A stretch of DNA of 64,000 bases from the NCBI GenBank assembly GCA_030066625.1, contig JASJBG010000007.1, positions 1 to 64,000 of the forward strand, given 5' to 3'. The notes under the pieces were generated by a model that was given only the letters and a program-made list of their open reading frames with translations, was not told the DNA's origin and made no database searches. This DNA is from Woeseiaceae bacterium (GTDB lineage Bacteria > Pseudomonadota > Gammaproteobacteria > Steroidobacterales > Woeseiaceae). Of the stretch, positions 8,711 through 18,818 are shown in pieces; the stretch's first letter is position 1, and every line of letters starts with the position of its first letter. The translations under genes were made by a program, and so were the position numbers.

Positions 8711-11578
8711 CTACGCTTCGAGGTACTGACGCCACAGCTCCCTGACGCGCCGCCGCTCCGGCAGGAACTCGGCTCCGTCCACGACATCCACCTCGTCCTC
8801 GAGCGCGATGTGGTGCTGGCGGACGCGGTAAGCGCGATAAATGTCCTGCAGCTCGCTCGCCGCCTCGGCACCGACAATACCGCTTGCCGCGAGCACGTCC
8901 AGCTGGCGGATATTGTCGGAGTACTCGATGACGGCCGGGTGCGCGTCCGCGTTCGCAAGGACTAGGTACTGCACGAGAAACTCGATGTCGCCGACGCCGC
9001 CTTCACCGTGCTTGAGGTCGAATTGACCCGCCGCGCCGCGATCGAGTTCGGCGCGCATCTTCGCCCGCATCGACAGGACGTCGTCGCGAAGCGACTCGCG
9101 GCGCACACGGCCCTTGAGGGTCTCGGTGCGGACGCGCTCGAACTCGGTGCCGATGGCGTCACTGCCGGCAACGGGGCGCGCCCGCAAGAGCGCCTGGTGT
9201 TCCCAGGTCCAGGCGTGTTCTTCCTGGTAGCGCTCGAAGGCCTCGACGCTCGTAACGAGCAGCCCCTTGCGGCCACTCGGGCGAAGCCGCGTGTCGATTT
9301 CGTAGAGCTGGCCGGTTCGGGTGCGCGTGCCGAGGATATGTACCAGCCTGCGGACGAGCCGCTGAAAGAACACCGCGTTGTCGAGCGGCCGGTCGCCGTC
9401 CGTGACCTGCTTGTCGCCCACCGAATCGTGCAGGAAGACGATGTCGAGGTCGGAGCCGTAGGACAGCTCGAGCCCGCCGAGCTTGCCGTAGCCGATGATG
9501 CCGAAGCCGGCCTTCAGGCGCTCCCCGTCGAGCACGTAGGTTGGCTCGCCGTGGCGGACCGCGAGATCGTCCCAGGCAAGGCGGAGCGTGATATCGAGAA
9601 CCGCCTCGGCAAGAAAGGTCAGGCTGTCGCTGACCTTCATGATCGGCAGTTCGCCGGCGAAGTCCGCGACGGCGATACGGAACATCGTCGCGCGCTGGAA
9701 CTGGGCGAGCTGCTCGGTCTGGCTCTCGATGTCGTCGTCAGCTGTTCGTCGATCGTCAAATTCGGCCAGGATGTCGGCCTTTGCCAGCGGCCCCGTGACC
9801 AGCCGCGGATCCAGAAGCTCGTCGAGCAGCACGGGAAAACGCGCGATCTCGGTGGCGATATAGTCGGAACGCTCGCAGAGGTGCAGCAGTCGCGACGCGG
9901 CCAACTGGTTCTCGTTCAGGAGCGCGATGTAGGCACTGCGGCGAAGAATCTGCTCGATGATCGACAGGGCGCGTTCGACGGCGACCGCGGCACCGGGCCG
10001 CGCCTCGACCAGCCGCAGCATCCTCGGAACGAAGGTCTGCAGCCGGGCCGTCGACGTCGCATCAGCCTTCTGCGCCGCCGGGAGGTGCTGGGAACCCGTC
10101 AGTGCGGTCGCGACGTCGGCGGCATCGGCCACGCCGCGCTTTGCGAGCAGGGCCTGCCACTCACTCGTGGCGGCACCGGCTTCCCACAGCGATTCGTAGT
10201 CGTCGTCGGCGCGACCCGCAGCCGGCTCGCCCCGGAAGGCGATGGCATCGAAGTGCTTCGTGACGACCGCCCTGTGCCGGTCGAGCTCCTCGAGCAGCGC
10301 GTCCCAGCCGGAGACCCCCATCGCGACGCAGAGGCGCGCACGATCGACATCGTCGGCGGGCAGCTCGTGCGTCTGCTTGTCACGAATTGCCTGGATGAAG
10401 TTCTCGATCCGGCGCAGGTATCGGTAGGCGTCGAGAAGCTCGAGCGCCCCATCCGCACCGACGCCGCGATCGTCGCCGAGGAGCGGCAGTGCGCGGAGCA
10501 GCGACGGCGTCTTCAGTTCCGACCTGTCTCCGCCTCGCACGAGCTGCAGCGATTGCACCAGGAACTCGATCTCGCGAATGCCGCCGGGCCCGAGCTTCAC
10601 GTCGTTGGCGCGGTCACGGCGCTCGACCTCCGCCGCGATCATCGAATGCATGTCGCGCAGCGATTCGAAGACGCCGTAGTCGAGGTATCGACGGTACACG
10701 AACGGACGAATCAGCTCACCGATCAGCTCCTGCTCTATCTCATTGCCAGGCCGCGGTCCGACCAGCCGTGCCTTGACGTAGGCATAGCGCTCCCAGTCGC
10801 GGCCGTGCTGCAGCAGGTAGGACTCGAGCGCCGCGAAACTGACGACCGGCGGACCGCTGTCCCCAAACGGCCGCAGGCGGGTGTCGGTGCGGAACACGAA
10901 GCCGTCGGCGGTCGCTTCGTCGAGCAGGCTGACCACCTGGCGTGAGAGTCGATCGAAGTACGGCTGCGCGGGCAGGACCTTGCGACCGTCGCTCTCGCCG
11001 TCGCGCGGGTAGGCGAATATCACATCGATGTCCGACGAGAAGTTGAGCTCGCCACCGCCGAGCTTGCCCATGCCGATAACCACGAGCGGCACGGGCTCCC
11101 CGTCGGCATCGCGCAGCCAGCCAAAGCGCTCGAGCATCTGCGCCTGCGCATAGTCTGCAGCCGCGCGCAGCAGCTCATCGGCGATGACGGACAGCGCCTT
11201 GATCGATGCATCGACGCTCGCACTACGCTCGGACTCTCGCGCCAGCACGCCGAGCAGCTCCAGGTTGCGGCGCTGCCTCAGCGCGGTCTTCACCTCCGCT
11301 ATAGGCGCGTCGCTGGTCGCCTGCGCATCCGCGAAGCGGGCCAGGGCGTCCGCATCGAACGGCTGGAACAGCCGCTCCGGGTCGTCGCTGACCCGCTGCC
11401 ATTCACGCAGCAGCGTCGTTGCAGCGAATTCGCTGATGGCGACGAGCCGCTTGATCCTGTCATCGGCGGCGGATACCGCCTCTTCCCCATGGCGCTCCGC
11501 CAGGCGCTCTTCCCAGCTGGCGACGACGGCCGTCAGGGCGGCCGGCAGCCCGGCGTCGTTGGCAATCGCGTCGATCAT
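8711..11578 (-). CDS. glnE: Bifunctional glutamine synthetase adenylyltransferase/deadenylyltransferase
   Basis: Two GSD/DxD nucleotidyltransferase cores (GMGKLGGGELNFSSDIDVIFAY; GYGKLGGLELSYGSDLDIVFLHD) and GGIREIEFLVQ. True start MIDAIAND at 11578. Confidence 0.95.
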   Translation of the reverse strand: MIDAIANDAGLPAALTAVVASWEERLAERHGEEAVSAADDRIKRLVAISEFAATTLLREWQRVSDDPERLFQPFDADALARFADAQATSDAPIAEVKTALRQRRNLELLGVLARESERSASVDASIKALSVIADELLRAAADYAQAQMLERFGWLRDADGEPVPLVVIGMGKLGGGELNFSSDIDVIFAYPRDGESDGRKVLPAQPYFDRLSRQVVSLLDEATADGFVFRTDTRLRPFGDSGPPVVSFAALESYLLQHGRDWERYAYVKARLVGPRPGNEIEQELIGELIRPFVYRRYLDYGVFESLRDMHSMIAAEVERRDRANDVKLGPGGIREIEFLVQSLQLVRGGDRSELKTPSLLRALPLLGDDRGVGADGALELLDAYRYLRRIENFIQAIRDKQTHELPADDVDRARLCVAMGVSGWDALLEELDRHRAVVTKHFDAIAFRGEPAAGRADDDYESLWEAGAATSEWQALLAKRGVADAADVATALTGSQHLPAAQKADATSTARLQTFVPRMLRLVEARPGAAVAVERALSIIEQILRRSAYIALLNENQLAASRLLHLCERSDYIATEIARFPVLLDELLDPRLVTGPLAKADILAEFDDRRTADDDIESQTEQLAQFQRATMFRIAVADFAGELPIMKVSDSLTFLAEAVLDITLRLAWDDLAVRHGEPTYVLDGERLKAGFGIIGYGKLGGLELSYGSDLDIVFLHDSVGDKQVTDGDRPLDNAVFFQRLVRRLVHILGTRTRTGQLYEIDTRLRPSGRKGLLVTSVEAFERYQEEHAWTWEHQALLRARPVAGSDAIGTEFERVRTETLKGRVRRESLRDDVLSMRAKMRAELDRGAAGQFDLKHGEGGVGDIEFLVQYLVLANADAHPAVIEYSDNIRQLDVLAASGIVGAEAASELQDIYRAYRVRQHHIALEDEVDVVDGAEFLPERRRVRELWRQYLEA

Positions 11579-11629
11579 CACTGGCAGTCTAGCGAAAAAT
11601 AAGCGGCTGTCGCGGTTACACTGGCAGCG

Positions 11630-12094
11630 ATGACCGCGAAGCTCCTCATCGTCTATCACTCGCAATCCGGCTCGACGGAACGCATGGCCGAAGCCGTCAT
11701 TGCCGGTGCGAAGCACCCGGACGTTACCGACGTCGAGGTTCGGGTACAGGAAGCGCTCGCGGCGTCGCCTGAGGACCTGCTCTGGTGCGACGGCTTTATC
11801 CTCGGCACGCCCGAGAACTTCGGCTACATGTCGGGGGCGATGAAGTACTTTCTCGACCGGGTCTTCTACCCGGTTGAAGGCAAGGTCGACGGCAAACCGT
11901 TCGCGATCTTCGTGCGTGCGGGCAACGACGGTACCGGCGCGATATCCAGTATCCGCCGCATTCTCGCAGGGCTGTCCGTGCGAGAAGTGCAGGAACCCGT
12001 GCTGATCGCCGGCGAGTTCGACGAGTCACGTTTGACGGATTGCGAGGAACTGGGCCTGACGATGGCGGCCGGCCTCGAGGCGGGCGTCTTCTAG
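11630..12094 (+). CDS. Flavodoxin-fold / NAD(P)H-dependent oxidoreductase
   Basis: LLIVYHSQSGSTERMAEAVIAGA; DGFILGTPENFGYMSGAMKYFLDR. Confidence 0.85.
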   Translation: MTAKLLIVYHSQSGSTERMAEAVIAGAKHPDVTDVEVRVQEALAASPEDLLWCDGFILGTPENFGYMSGAMKYFLDRVFYPVEGKVDGKPFAIFVRAGNDGTGAISSIRRILAGLSVREVQEPVLIAGEFDESRLTDCEELGLTMAAGLEAGVF

Positions 12095-14304
12095 GCAGAC
12101 TCTTCGAGCGCTTCGAGGTGCGCGAGCACGTCGCTCAGCGGCTCCGGTTTGCCGACCTCATGGCCCTGTGCGAAGTCGACGCCGAGCTCCCGGACGAGCT
12201 TGCGGGTTTCCTCGCATTCGACGTACTCGGCGACGGTGTCCAGGCCCATGACGCGGGCGACCTGCGTGATCGCAACGACCATCGACTCGGAAATCTGGTT
12301 CCTCGTGATGTCCCGAATGAAACTGCCGTCGATCTTGAGCGTGTCGACCTTGAAGTTCTTGAGGTAGGCGAACGAGCTCAGCCCGGCGCCGAAGTCGTCC
12401 AGCGCGATCGTGCAGCCGCGCGCATGCAGCTCGTTGATAAAGAACTGCGCCTTCGCAAAGTTCGACACGGCCGCCGACTCCGTCACCTCGAAACCGATCG
12501 CCTCGATCGGCACGCCGGACTCGCTGACTTCTTCCTCGATGAACCCGAGTATGTCGTCGTCACCGAGCGACTGCCCGGACAGGTTTATCGAGAACAGTGC
12601 ATTGCGTGACCGAATCAGGTCGGCCACTTTTCCAAGCCGCGCCATCGTCGCGCTTGCAACCCAGCGATCGATCTGCGGCATGATCTGGTAGCGTTCCGCG
12701 GCCGAGAACAGCGCGCTCGACGGCAGCGTCGCGCCGTCGCGGTCCTTCATGCGCAGCAGGATCTCGTAGCGCGGCCGATCGACCTTGTCACCGATTGCGA
12801 GGATCGGCTGCGCGAGCAGCTCGAAGCCGTCCGAATCAATCGCGCGCTGGATATCGGCGATGAGCTCCATGTCGTCGTGACGCTGGATGATGCTCTCGTT
12901 CGTGAGATTGAATACCTCGATACGATCGCGACCGTGATCCTTGGCCGACTCGCAGGCCATCCTCGCCGACGTCAGCGCCTTGGCCTCGTCGCCGGATGCC
13001 CGTGAGAACGCCGCGATGCCGATGCTGATCGTGACCTGCAGCGACTTGTCGCCCTCGAGATAACGCAGCGCCTCGCCGCGCTTACGTATCGACTGGGCGA
13101 TTTCCATCGCGTCGCTGTCGCTTGCATGCGTCAGCAGCAGGCAGAAGTCATCGCCCGTCAGCCGCGAGGCAACCGCACTTTTCGGCAGGTCTGCATCGAG
13201 GAGGCGCGCAAAGCGCATGATCACTTCGTCACCTGCGCGGCGGCCGAATGTGTCGTTGACCAGCTGCAGGTTGTCGAGATCCAGGTAGATGATCTGGTGG
13301 GTGTCTTCCTTCGCGTCGAGGTTCTTCCACGACTCGTGCAGCTGGGCCTCGAACCCGGCCCGGTTCATGAGGCCCGTCATCGCATCGAAGGACTGCTCGA
13401 TGACGTATTCGGCCTTGCGCGCGATGTGCGCCATGAAGCGCCGGTGGCTGTTCGTAAACGGCCTGTTGTTGACCCGGCCGAGCTGTGCAAGCACACCCTG
13501 CACGTTGCCCGCCTGGTCCGCGATCGGGCAGACCAGCGTCTGGTAGCTCGCGTCCGTGCCGCCCTCGTCGGCCGGCATCTCGAATACGACGGGCGAACGC
13601 TTGCCCTCGACGCGAGGTATCAGCTGCTCGATCAGGTAGCGGTCGAGCACCTTGCGGTTGACGTTCTTCCAGCTCGTGTGCGTGGCGCTGACGCGAATCC
13701 GTTTCGCGGGGATCAGCAACACGCTGTAGGCAATGTTCAGAAAGCGCCCGCTCTGGCCGACGAGCTGTGCGAGCCCGGCATGACTGCGCGAAACGCCGTG
13801 GATCTTCTCGTCGACTTCGTAGAGCAGTGTCAGCTCTTTCTCGATCCGGTCGATTTCCGAGGCCTGCTCGCTGAGCTTCAGGTTGAGCGTCAGCGTCTCG
13901 GCGATGACGGCAATGGCCGGTGCGAGCACGCCGTACAGGGTGCTCGGGTTGAACCAGGATGACTTGCCAGCATTGCGCGAAAACACGATGACGAGCAGAC
14001 CGAGATCGGTACCGCTGTCGGCACGCACGGGCAGGACCAGCAGGGTCCGCCCCGACTTCAGCGTGCGGCGGACGAACTCCGCGTTCTCGCCGCTCTCGGC
14101 AAACACTTCCGCCGACAGTTCGGAAACGAACTCGTCGGTCTCATAATCGTCCGCTCCGTCACTCGACCAGAGGCAGTCACGGTTGAGGTCATAAAAGCAG
14201 AAGCACTGGGCTCTCGGCACCAGTGAGTGCAGCAGGTCCTTGGCTTTACCGATATTTCTTCTTGTTGTCAGGTTGTGCAGGTCTGCGGACACATCGGATC
14301 CCAC
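12091..14304 (-). CDS. GAF-like sensor + GGDEF (degenerate TGDDF) + EAL protein
   Basis: RLTGDDFCLLL; YEILLRM; INLSGQSLGDDDILGFIEE; FEVTESAAVSN; ALDDFGAGLSSFAYLKNFKVDTLKIDGSFI. Confidence 0.9.
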   Translation of the reverse strand: MGSDVSADLHNLTTRRNIGKAKDLLHSLVPRAQCFCFYDLNRDCLWSSDGADDYETDEFVSELSAEVFAESGENAEFVRRTLKSGRTLLVLPVRADSGTDLGLLVIVFSRNAGKSSWFNPSTLYGVLAPAIAVIAETLTLNLKLSEQASEIDRIEKELTLLYEVDEKIHGVSRSHAGLAQLVGQSGRFLNIAYSVLLIPAKRIRVSATHTSWKNVNRKVLDRYLIEQLIPRVEGKRSPVVFEMPADEGGTDASYQTLVCPIADQAGNVQGVLAQLGRVNNRPFTNSHRRFMAHIARKAEYVIEQSFDAMTGLMNRAGFEAQLHESWKNLDAKEDTHQIIYLDLDNLQLVNDTFGRRAGDEVIMRFARLLDADLPKSAVASRLTGDDFCLLLTHASDSDAMEIAQSIRKRGEALRYLEGDKSLQVTISIGIAAFSRASGDEAKALTSARMACESAKDHGRDRIEVFNLTNESIIQRHDDMELIADIQRAIDSDGFELLAQPILAIGDKVDRPRYEILLRMKDRDGATLPSSALFSAAERYQIMPQIDRWVASATMARLGKVADLIRSRNALFSINLSGQSLGDDDILGFIEEEVSESGVPIEAIGFEVTESAAVSNFAKAQFFINELHARGCTIALDDFGAGLSSFAYLKNFKVDTLKIDGSFIRDITRNQISESMVVAITQVARVMGLDTVAEYVECEETRKLVRELGVDFAQGHEVGKPEPLSDVLAHLEALEESA

Positions 14305-14415
14305 GCTCGAGCGTCGATCTCACAGCTTGCCGCAAGCGGCGTCCTGACGCTGTGATCAATGTCTCAGGCGTGACCGTAAATCAGTCACTTAGCGTGCACA
14401 GATGGTCCTGTAAGG

Positions 14416-15375
14416 TCAGATGGTCACCGTCGTGAGCCAGTCGTCGTCGGAGCCCTCGTTGACGCCTTCGAACAGCGGCGTCGACAGGTAGCGCTCGCCG
14501 GTATCCGGCAGCATGGCCAGGATCACGGCGCCGTCCTCCGCCTTGTCGGCAACGTCGAGCGCCGTGGCGAGGGTCGCGCCGGCCGAGATACCCGTAAAGA
14601 TGCCCTCCTTCGCCGCCAGTTCGCGCGACACTTCGATGGCGCGGTCGTCACTGACGGTCAGGAGCTCGTCGAAGATCTCGCGGTCGAGCACGTCCGGAAT
14701 GAAGTCCGGCGTCCAGCCCTGGATCTTGTGTGGGTTCCAGTCGGCCCCCGACAGCAGCGAGGCGTGCTCGGGCTCGGTTGCGACGATCTTCAAGTCCGGC
14801 CGCGCCGCCTTGAGCGTCTTGCCGGCGCCCGACATCGTGCCACCCGTGCCGTAGCCGGTCACCCAGTAGTCGAGGCGCCGCCCGGCGAAGTCCTTGAGAA
14901 TCTCCGGACCGGTCGTCGAAGCGTGATACTCGGGGTTGGCCGGGTTCTCGAACTGCCGGGCGAGGAACCAGCCGTGTTCCTTTGCGAGCTCTTCGGCCTT
15001 CCTGACCATGCCCGAACCGCGCTCGGCGGCCGGCGTCAGAATTACCTTGGCGCCGAGCCCGCGCATGATCTTGCGGCGTTCGATCGAAAACGTCTCGGCC
15101 ATCGTTGCGACGAACTGGTAGCCCTTCGCGGCGCAGACCATCGCCAGCGCAATGCCGGTGTTACCCGACGTGGCCTCGACGACGGTGTCACCCGGCTTCA
15201 GGAGGCCCTTCTTCTCCGCGTCGTTGATGATCGCGTAGGCGAGGCGGTCCTTGACCGACGCCAGCGGGTTGAACGACTCGACCTTGACGTACAGGTCGAC
15301 GTTGTCCGGCCCCATGCGGTTCAAGCGCACGACGGGCGTATTGCCGATGGTCTCGAGGATGTTGTCGTAGATCAT
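14416..15375 (-). CDS. cysK: Cysteine synthase A (O-acetylserine sulfhydrylase)
   Basis: NTPVVRLNRMGPDNVDLYVKVESFNPLASVKDRLA; VEATSGNTGIALAMVCAAKGY; TGISAGATLATAL. Confidence 0.93.
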   Translation of the reverse strand: MIYDNILETIGNTPVVRLNRMGPDNVDLYVKVESFNPLASVKDRLAYAIINDAEKKGLLKPGDTVVEATSGNTGIALAMVCAAKGYQFVATMAETFSIERRKIMRGLGAKVILTPAAERGSGMVRKAEELAKEHGWFLARQFENPANPEYHASTTGPEILKDFAGRRLDYWVTGYGTGGTMSGAGKTLKAARPDLKIVATEPEHASLLSGADWNPHKIQGWTPDFIPDVLDREIFDELLTVSDDRAIEVSRELAAKEGIFTGISAGATLATALDVADKAEDGAVILAMLPDTGERYLSTPLFEGVNEGSDDDWLTTVTI

Positions 15376-15607
15376 GTTGTTGTCCTTTTCTACCCGGCCC
15401 GGGTGCATTGGCTGCCGTCGCGCCCGCCCGAACCGTCAACGGGCCAGTGATTCTACCTAAGCCCGGGGCGCGGGAATGCCGGGAATCTGTCCTGACGCCC
15501 CGTCTGGGCGGCGGCGAGTGACTATAGCCAGCGTCCCGGACGGCCAAAAAGACGGAGTCTGCCTGGCCTTATTCCCTTGTGTTATATGTAGATCCGCGCA
15601 TTCGCGA

Positions 15608-15621
15608 TTTATGCGCATAAA
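15608..15621. promoter_or_regulatory. 14-bp perfect palindrome TTTATGCGCATAAA between divergent cysK and the cysB-like gene
   Basis: Exact dyad in an AT-rich intergenic region. Confidence 0.5.
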
Positions 15622-15741
15622 TGTTCCGCAATCCATTGTTTCGCGTGAAATTAATACTAATGAGTTATTTGTCGCGTTTTCTGAAACGATCCCGCGCGGC
15701 CGTTGTCATATCTCATAAGCGCGCGGGGGCATGCTTTTCCA

Positions 15742-16749
15742 ATGAAACTACAACAACTCAAGTATCTGCTTGCGATTGTCGATAATGGGCTCAACATCAC
15801 GGCGGCTGCGGAACGCCTGTACACGTCGCAGCCCGGGGTGAGCAAACAGCTAAAGCTCCTGGAGGAGGAGCTGGGTCTGCAGCTGTTTACTCGCAAGGGC
15901 AAGAGCCTGGGCGGGATCACGGCGGCTGGCCGCCAGGTCATCGATCGTGCGCGGCTGATCATGCAGGAGGTCGAGAATATTCGCAGTCTCGCCTCGGACT
16001 ACTACCACGAGGAAGAGGGCACGCTGTCGATCGCGACCACGCACACGCAGGCTCGCTACGTGCTGCCCGAGGTCATTCGCGCATTCCGGCAGCGGTTTCC
16101 CAAGGTCAATCTCAACCTGCACCAGGGCACGTCGGAACAGATCGCCGACATGGTTGCGGCCAACGAGATCGACTTCGCGATAGCGACCGGCTCGCGTGAC
16201 CTGTTCACGGACCTGCTGCTCGTGCCGAGCTACCACTGGGATCGAAAGATCATCGTGCCGCTCGATCACGAGCTGACGCAGCTGGACGGCAAGGCCGACC
16301 TGCACGAACTCGCCAAGTATCCGCTCGTGACCTACGTGTTCAGCTTCGGCGGCCAATCATCGCTCAAGAAAGCGTTCGCGGACGAGGGGCTCGATCCCGA
16401 CGTCGTCTTCACGGCGCGCGATGCGGACGTGATCAAGACCTACGTTCGCATGGGCCTCGGCGTCGGCATCGTCGCGAGCATGGCGGAAGACTGCGAAGAC
16501 ACGGACCTGACGGCGATCGAGGCCGAGGGCCTGTTCCCTCGCTCGACCACCTGGATCGGTTTCCGCAAGGACGCAGTGCTGCGCCGTTACATGCTCGACT
16601 TCGTGCAGCTGTTTGCGCCGCACATCACGTCGGACCAGCTCGAGCGCACGCGGCATGCGCGCTCGCAGGACGATATCGACGGCATCTTCGACGACGCGCA
16701 GCTGCCCGTACGCGGCGGCTGCTCCGACGACATCACCGAAGCCGCGTAG
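15742..16749 (+). CDS. cysB: LysR-family regulator, CysB-like
   Basis: MKLQQLKYLLAIVDNGLNITAAAERLYTSQPGVSKQLKLLEEELGLQLFTRKGKSL; CysB-type TTHTQARYVLPEVIRAF. Confidence 0.9.
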   Translation: MKLQQLKYLLAIVDNGLNITAAAERLYTSQPGVSKQLKLLEEELGLQLFTRKGKSLGGITAAGRQVIDRARLIMQEVENIRSLASDYYHEEEGTLSIATTHTQARYVLPEVIRAFRQRFPKVNLNLHQGTSEQIADMVAANEIDFAIATGSRDLFTDLLLVPSYHWDRKIIVPLDHELTQLDGKADLHELAKYPLVTYVFSFGGQSSLKKAFADEGLDPDVVFTARDADVIKTYVRMGLGVGIVASMAEDCEDTDLTAIEAEGLFPRSTTWIGFRKDAVLRRYMLDFVQLFAPHITSDQLERTRHARSQDDIDGIFDDAQLPVRGGCSDDITEAA

Positions 16750-17340
16750 CTAAACGACGCGAATGCCGCCGTGCCGTTTGCGGTTCTGGCGGTCCACCCA
16801 CCACAAGCCGAGCAGGAAGCCAGCCACCAGGCAGACCACGGTCGCGCCGCCAACCCAGGTGTACGGCAGGCTGTGGCTGTAGTTGGCCTGGCGCGCCATC
16901 ATGCGCGCGTTTTCCGCCTCCAGCTCTGCAATTCGCGCGGTCGCGGTGTCCACGTCGACCCGGAGATTGGCGGCGTTGCCCCTCAGTTCCTCGATCAGCG
17001 CGGCGGGCTCGGCGAACGACTCGCGCATGTCCTCGATTTCGGCCTCGAGGCGCGCCTGCTCGGCCAGCGATTCGTTGACGATGAGTTTTGCCGGCGGCTC
17101 GAAGACCACGTAGTTGAGCTTGACGTAGCCCGTCACGCCGTCCGGCATCTGGACCTGCGCGTAGTAACGCGTTCGGGACAGGATTTCGAAGGAATCGCCG
17201 CTTTCGAGGTAGCGGAACGGCGTATCGCTCGTATCCTCGGCGTTGTGCAGGCCGAGCCTCAGGCGGTCGGTTACGTAGCCGGTCTCGGCGAGCGCGCTCG
17301 TCGACAGCAGTAAAACCAGGATTGCAATTGTGCTGCGCAT
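16750..17340 (-). CDS. SH3-domain / coiled-coil / C-terminal TM protein (TIGR04211-like)
   Basis: Signal peptide, GYVTDRLRLGLHNAEDTSDTPFRYLESGDSFEIL, coiled coil, C-terminal TM and basic tail. Confidence 0.8.
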   Translation of the reverse strand: MRSTIAILVLLLSTSALAETGYVTDRLRLGLHNAEDTSDTPFRYLESGDSFEILSRTRYYAQVQMPDGVTGYVKLNYVVFEPPAKLIVNESLAEQARLEAEIEDMRESFAEPAALIEELRGNAANLRVDVDTATARIAELEAENARMMARQANYSHSLPYTWVGGATVVCLVAGFLLGLWWVDRQNRKRHGGIRVV

Positions 17341-17378
17341 GGTGAACTCCCAAATTCGGTGGCGAGTGTACTACAGCG

Positions 17379-18809
17379 CTACTGCTCGTTGAGCCAGCGC
17401 AACAGCGCGTACTGCACCTCTTCGCCCGGACCCCGGTGGACGTCTTCGTGATTCTGCAAGACGACTACGGCGAAGCGACGGCCCGAGCGGGCCTGCATGT
17501 AGCCCGCGATCGCGGCGACGTGGTCGAGCGAGCCCGTTTTCAAGTGCGCGCGTCCCGTCAGCGCGGGATCATCGAAGCGCTTGCGCAGCGTACCGTCATG
17601 GCCGGACAGCGCGAGCGAGGACGAGAACTCGGGCATGTACGGCTGCCGCCAGGCGTACTGCAGGATGCGATTGAAGTCTTCCGCGTTGATTCGTGAATCG
17701 CGCGACAGTCCGGCACCGTTGTCGAGCCAGAGGCTCTCGGCACCAGGGGCGCGATTCGAGACCCAGTCGCGGATCACGTCGCGACCCCCCTGCTCGGTGC
17801 CGGGCGGGCCCAGCGTCTCGGCTGACAGCGTGTACAGCAGGTGGCGGGCCATGACGTTGTTGCTGTGCTTGTTGACGCGGCGAATGATCTCGGAGAGCGA
17901 CAGTGAGCTGAACGACAGTATCGGTTCGATCTCTTCCGGCGCGACGCTGTTCTTGTAGTCGCCTTCGAGCACGCCACCCGACTCCTTCCAGAGCGCCGCG
18001 AACAGCCCATACGCGAACGCGTTGTGATCGAGCGCCGTGCGATCCATTGCGTAGCGCTCACAGCGATTCGGAAAGCGCCCTTCAAGGATCATCGCGGAGT
18101 ACTGCGCGTTCGGTGTGATCGAGATGCCGCGCTGGTAACCCCGGCAGCTGCGTTCGGCGAGCGAGAGGCGGTTTTCGACTTGCAGGTTTTCGAGCGGCGG
18201 GTCGAGGATCACGCGCACGCCGTTGACCGAAGGGTCGGGTTCGAACCAGTAGCGCACGACCTTGAAGTTCATCATTAACGCATTCGGTCCGACGTTGTAG
18301 GCGCGCAGCGGCTGGCGGTCGAAGTCGCCAGGATCGTGTGGCCCCACGTCGAAGAAGCTGTCGTCCAGAACGAGATCGCCCGCGATGTGACGGATACCGA
18401 CCTGGTTGATGTCGCGCTGCAGGCGCCACACTCGCTCGGTGACCAGGAACGGATCGCCGTAGCCCTTGATGAGCAGGTCGCCATCGAGTCGGCCGCCCTC
18501 TATCTCACCGAGCGCATAGATGTCGGTCTTCCAGCGATAGCTCGGGCCGAGCACATCGAGCGCGACGAGGGTCGTGACAGCTTTCATTGTCGACGCCGGA
18601 TTGCGCGGAACGTCGGCATTCCAGGCGAGCACGGTATCGCCGGTCTCCAGGTCGCTGACGTGAATGCTCAGGGACTCGTGCGGGAGGTCGCGCAGATTCA
18701 TAGCGCTCTGCACGCCGACGGGCAGCTGCGGGTCGGCGGCGTTCGCCGGCAGGGCAAGTACGACCATGCCCAGGTACGCGAGAAGGGTCCGGAACATCAT
18801 GGTCGTCAT
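17379..18809 (-). CDS. dacB: D-alanyl-D-alanine carboxypeptidase/endopeptidase (PBP4 family)
   Basis: NPASTMKAVTTLVALDVLGPSYRWKT (SxxK); KHSNNVMARHLL (SxN-like); HLKTGSLDHVAAIAGYM (KTG). Confidence 0.92.
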   Translation of the reverse strand: MTTMMFRTLLAYLGMVVLALPANAADPQLPVGVQSAMNLRDLPHESLSIHVSDLETGDTVLAWNADVPRNPASTMKAVTTLVALDVLGPSYRWKTDIYALGEIEGGRLDGDLLIKGYGDPFLVTERVWRLQRDINQVGIRHIAGDLVLDDSFFDVGPHDPGDFDRQPLRAYNVGPNALMMNFKVVRYWFEPDPSVNGVRVILDPPLENLQVENRLSLAERSCRGYQRGISITPNAQYSAMILEGRFPNRCERYAMDRTALDHNAFAYGLFAALWKESGGVLEGDYKNSVAPEEIEPILSFSSLSLSEIIRRVNKHSNNVMARHLLYTLSAETLGPPGTEQGGRDVIRDWVSNRAPGAESLWLDNGAGLSRDSRINAEDFNRILQYAWRQPYMPEFSSSLALSGHDGTLRKRFDDPALTGRAHLKTGSLDHVAAIAGYMQARSGRRFAVVVLQNHEDVHRGPGEEVQYALLRWLNEQ

Positions 18810-18818
18810 TGTGCTGAT

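Noticed and set aside
9008-10945. 645-aa plus-strand ORF
   Set aside because: Lies antisense inside glnE; composition is a mirror of GC-rich third-position bias with no domain motifs.
13883-14435. Possible hairpin/regulatory RNA in the gap upstream of the GGDEF/EAL gene (GTGAC...GTCAC near 14373-14391)
   Set aside because: Short stem, no terminator or consensus motif; not distinguishable from chance.
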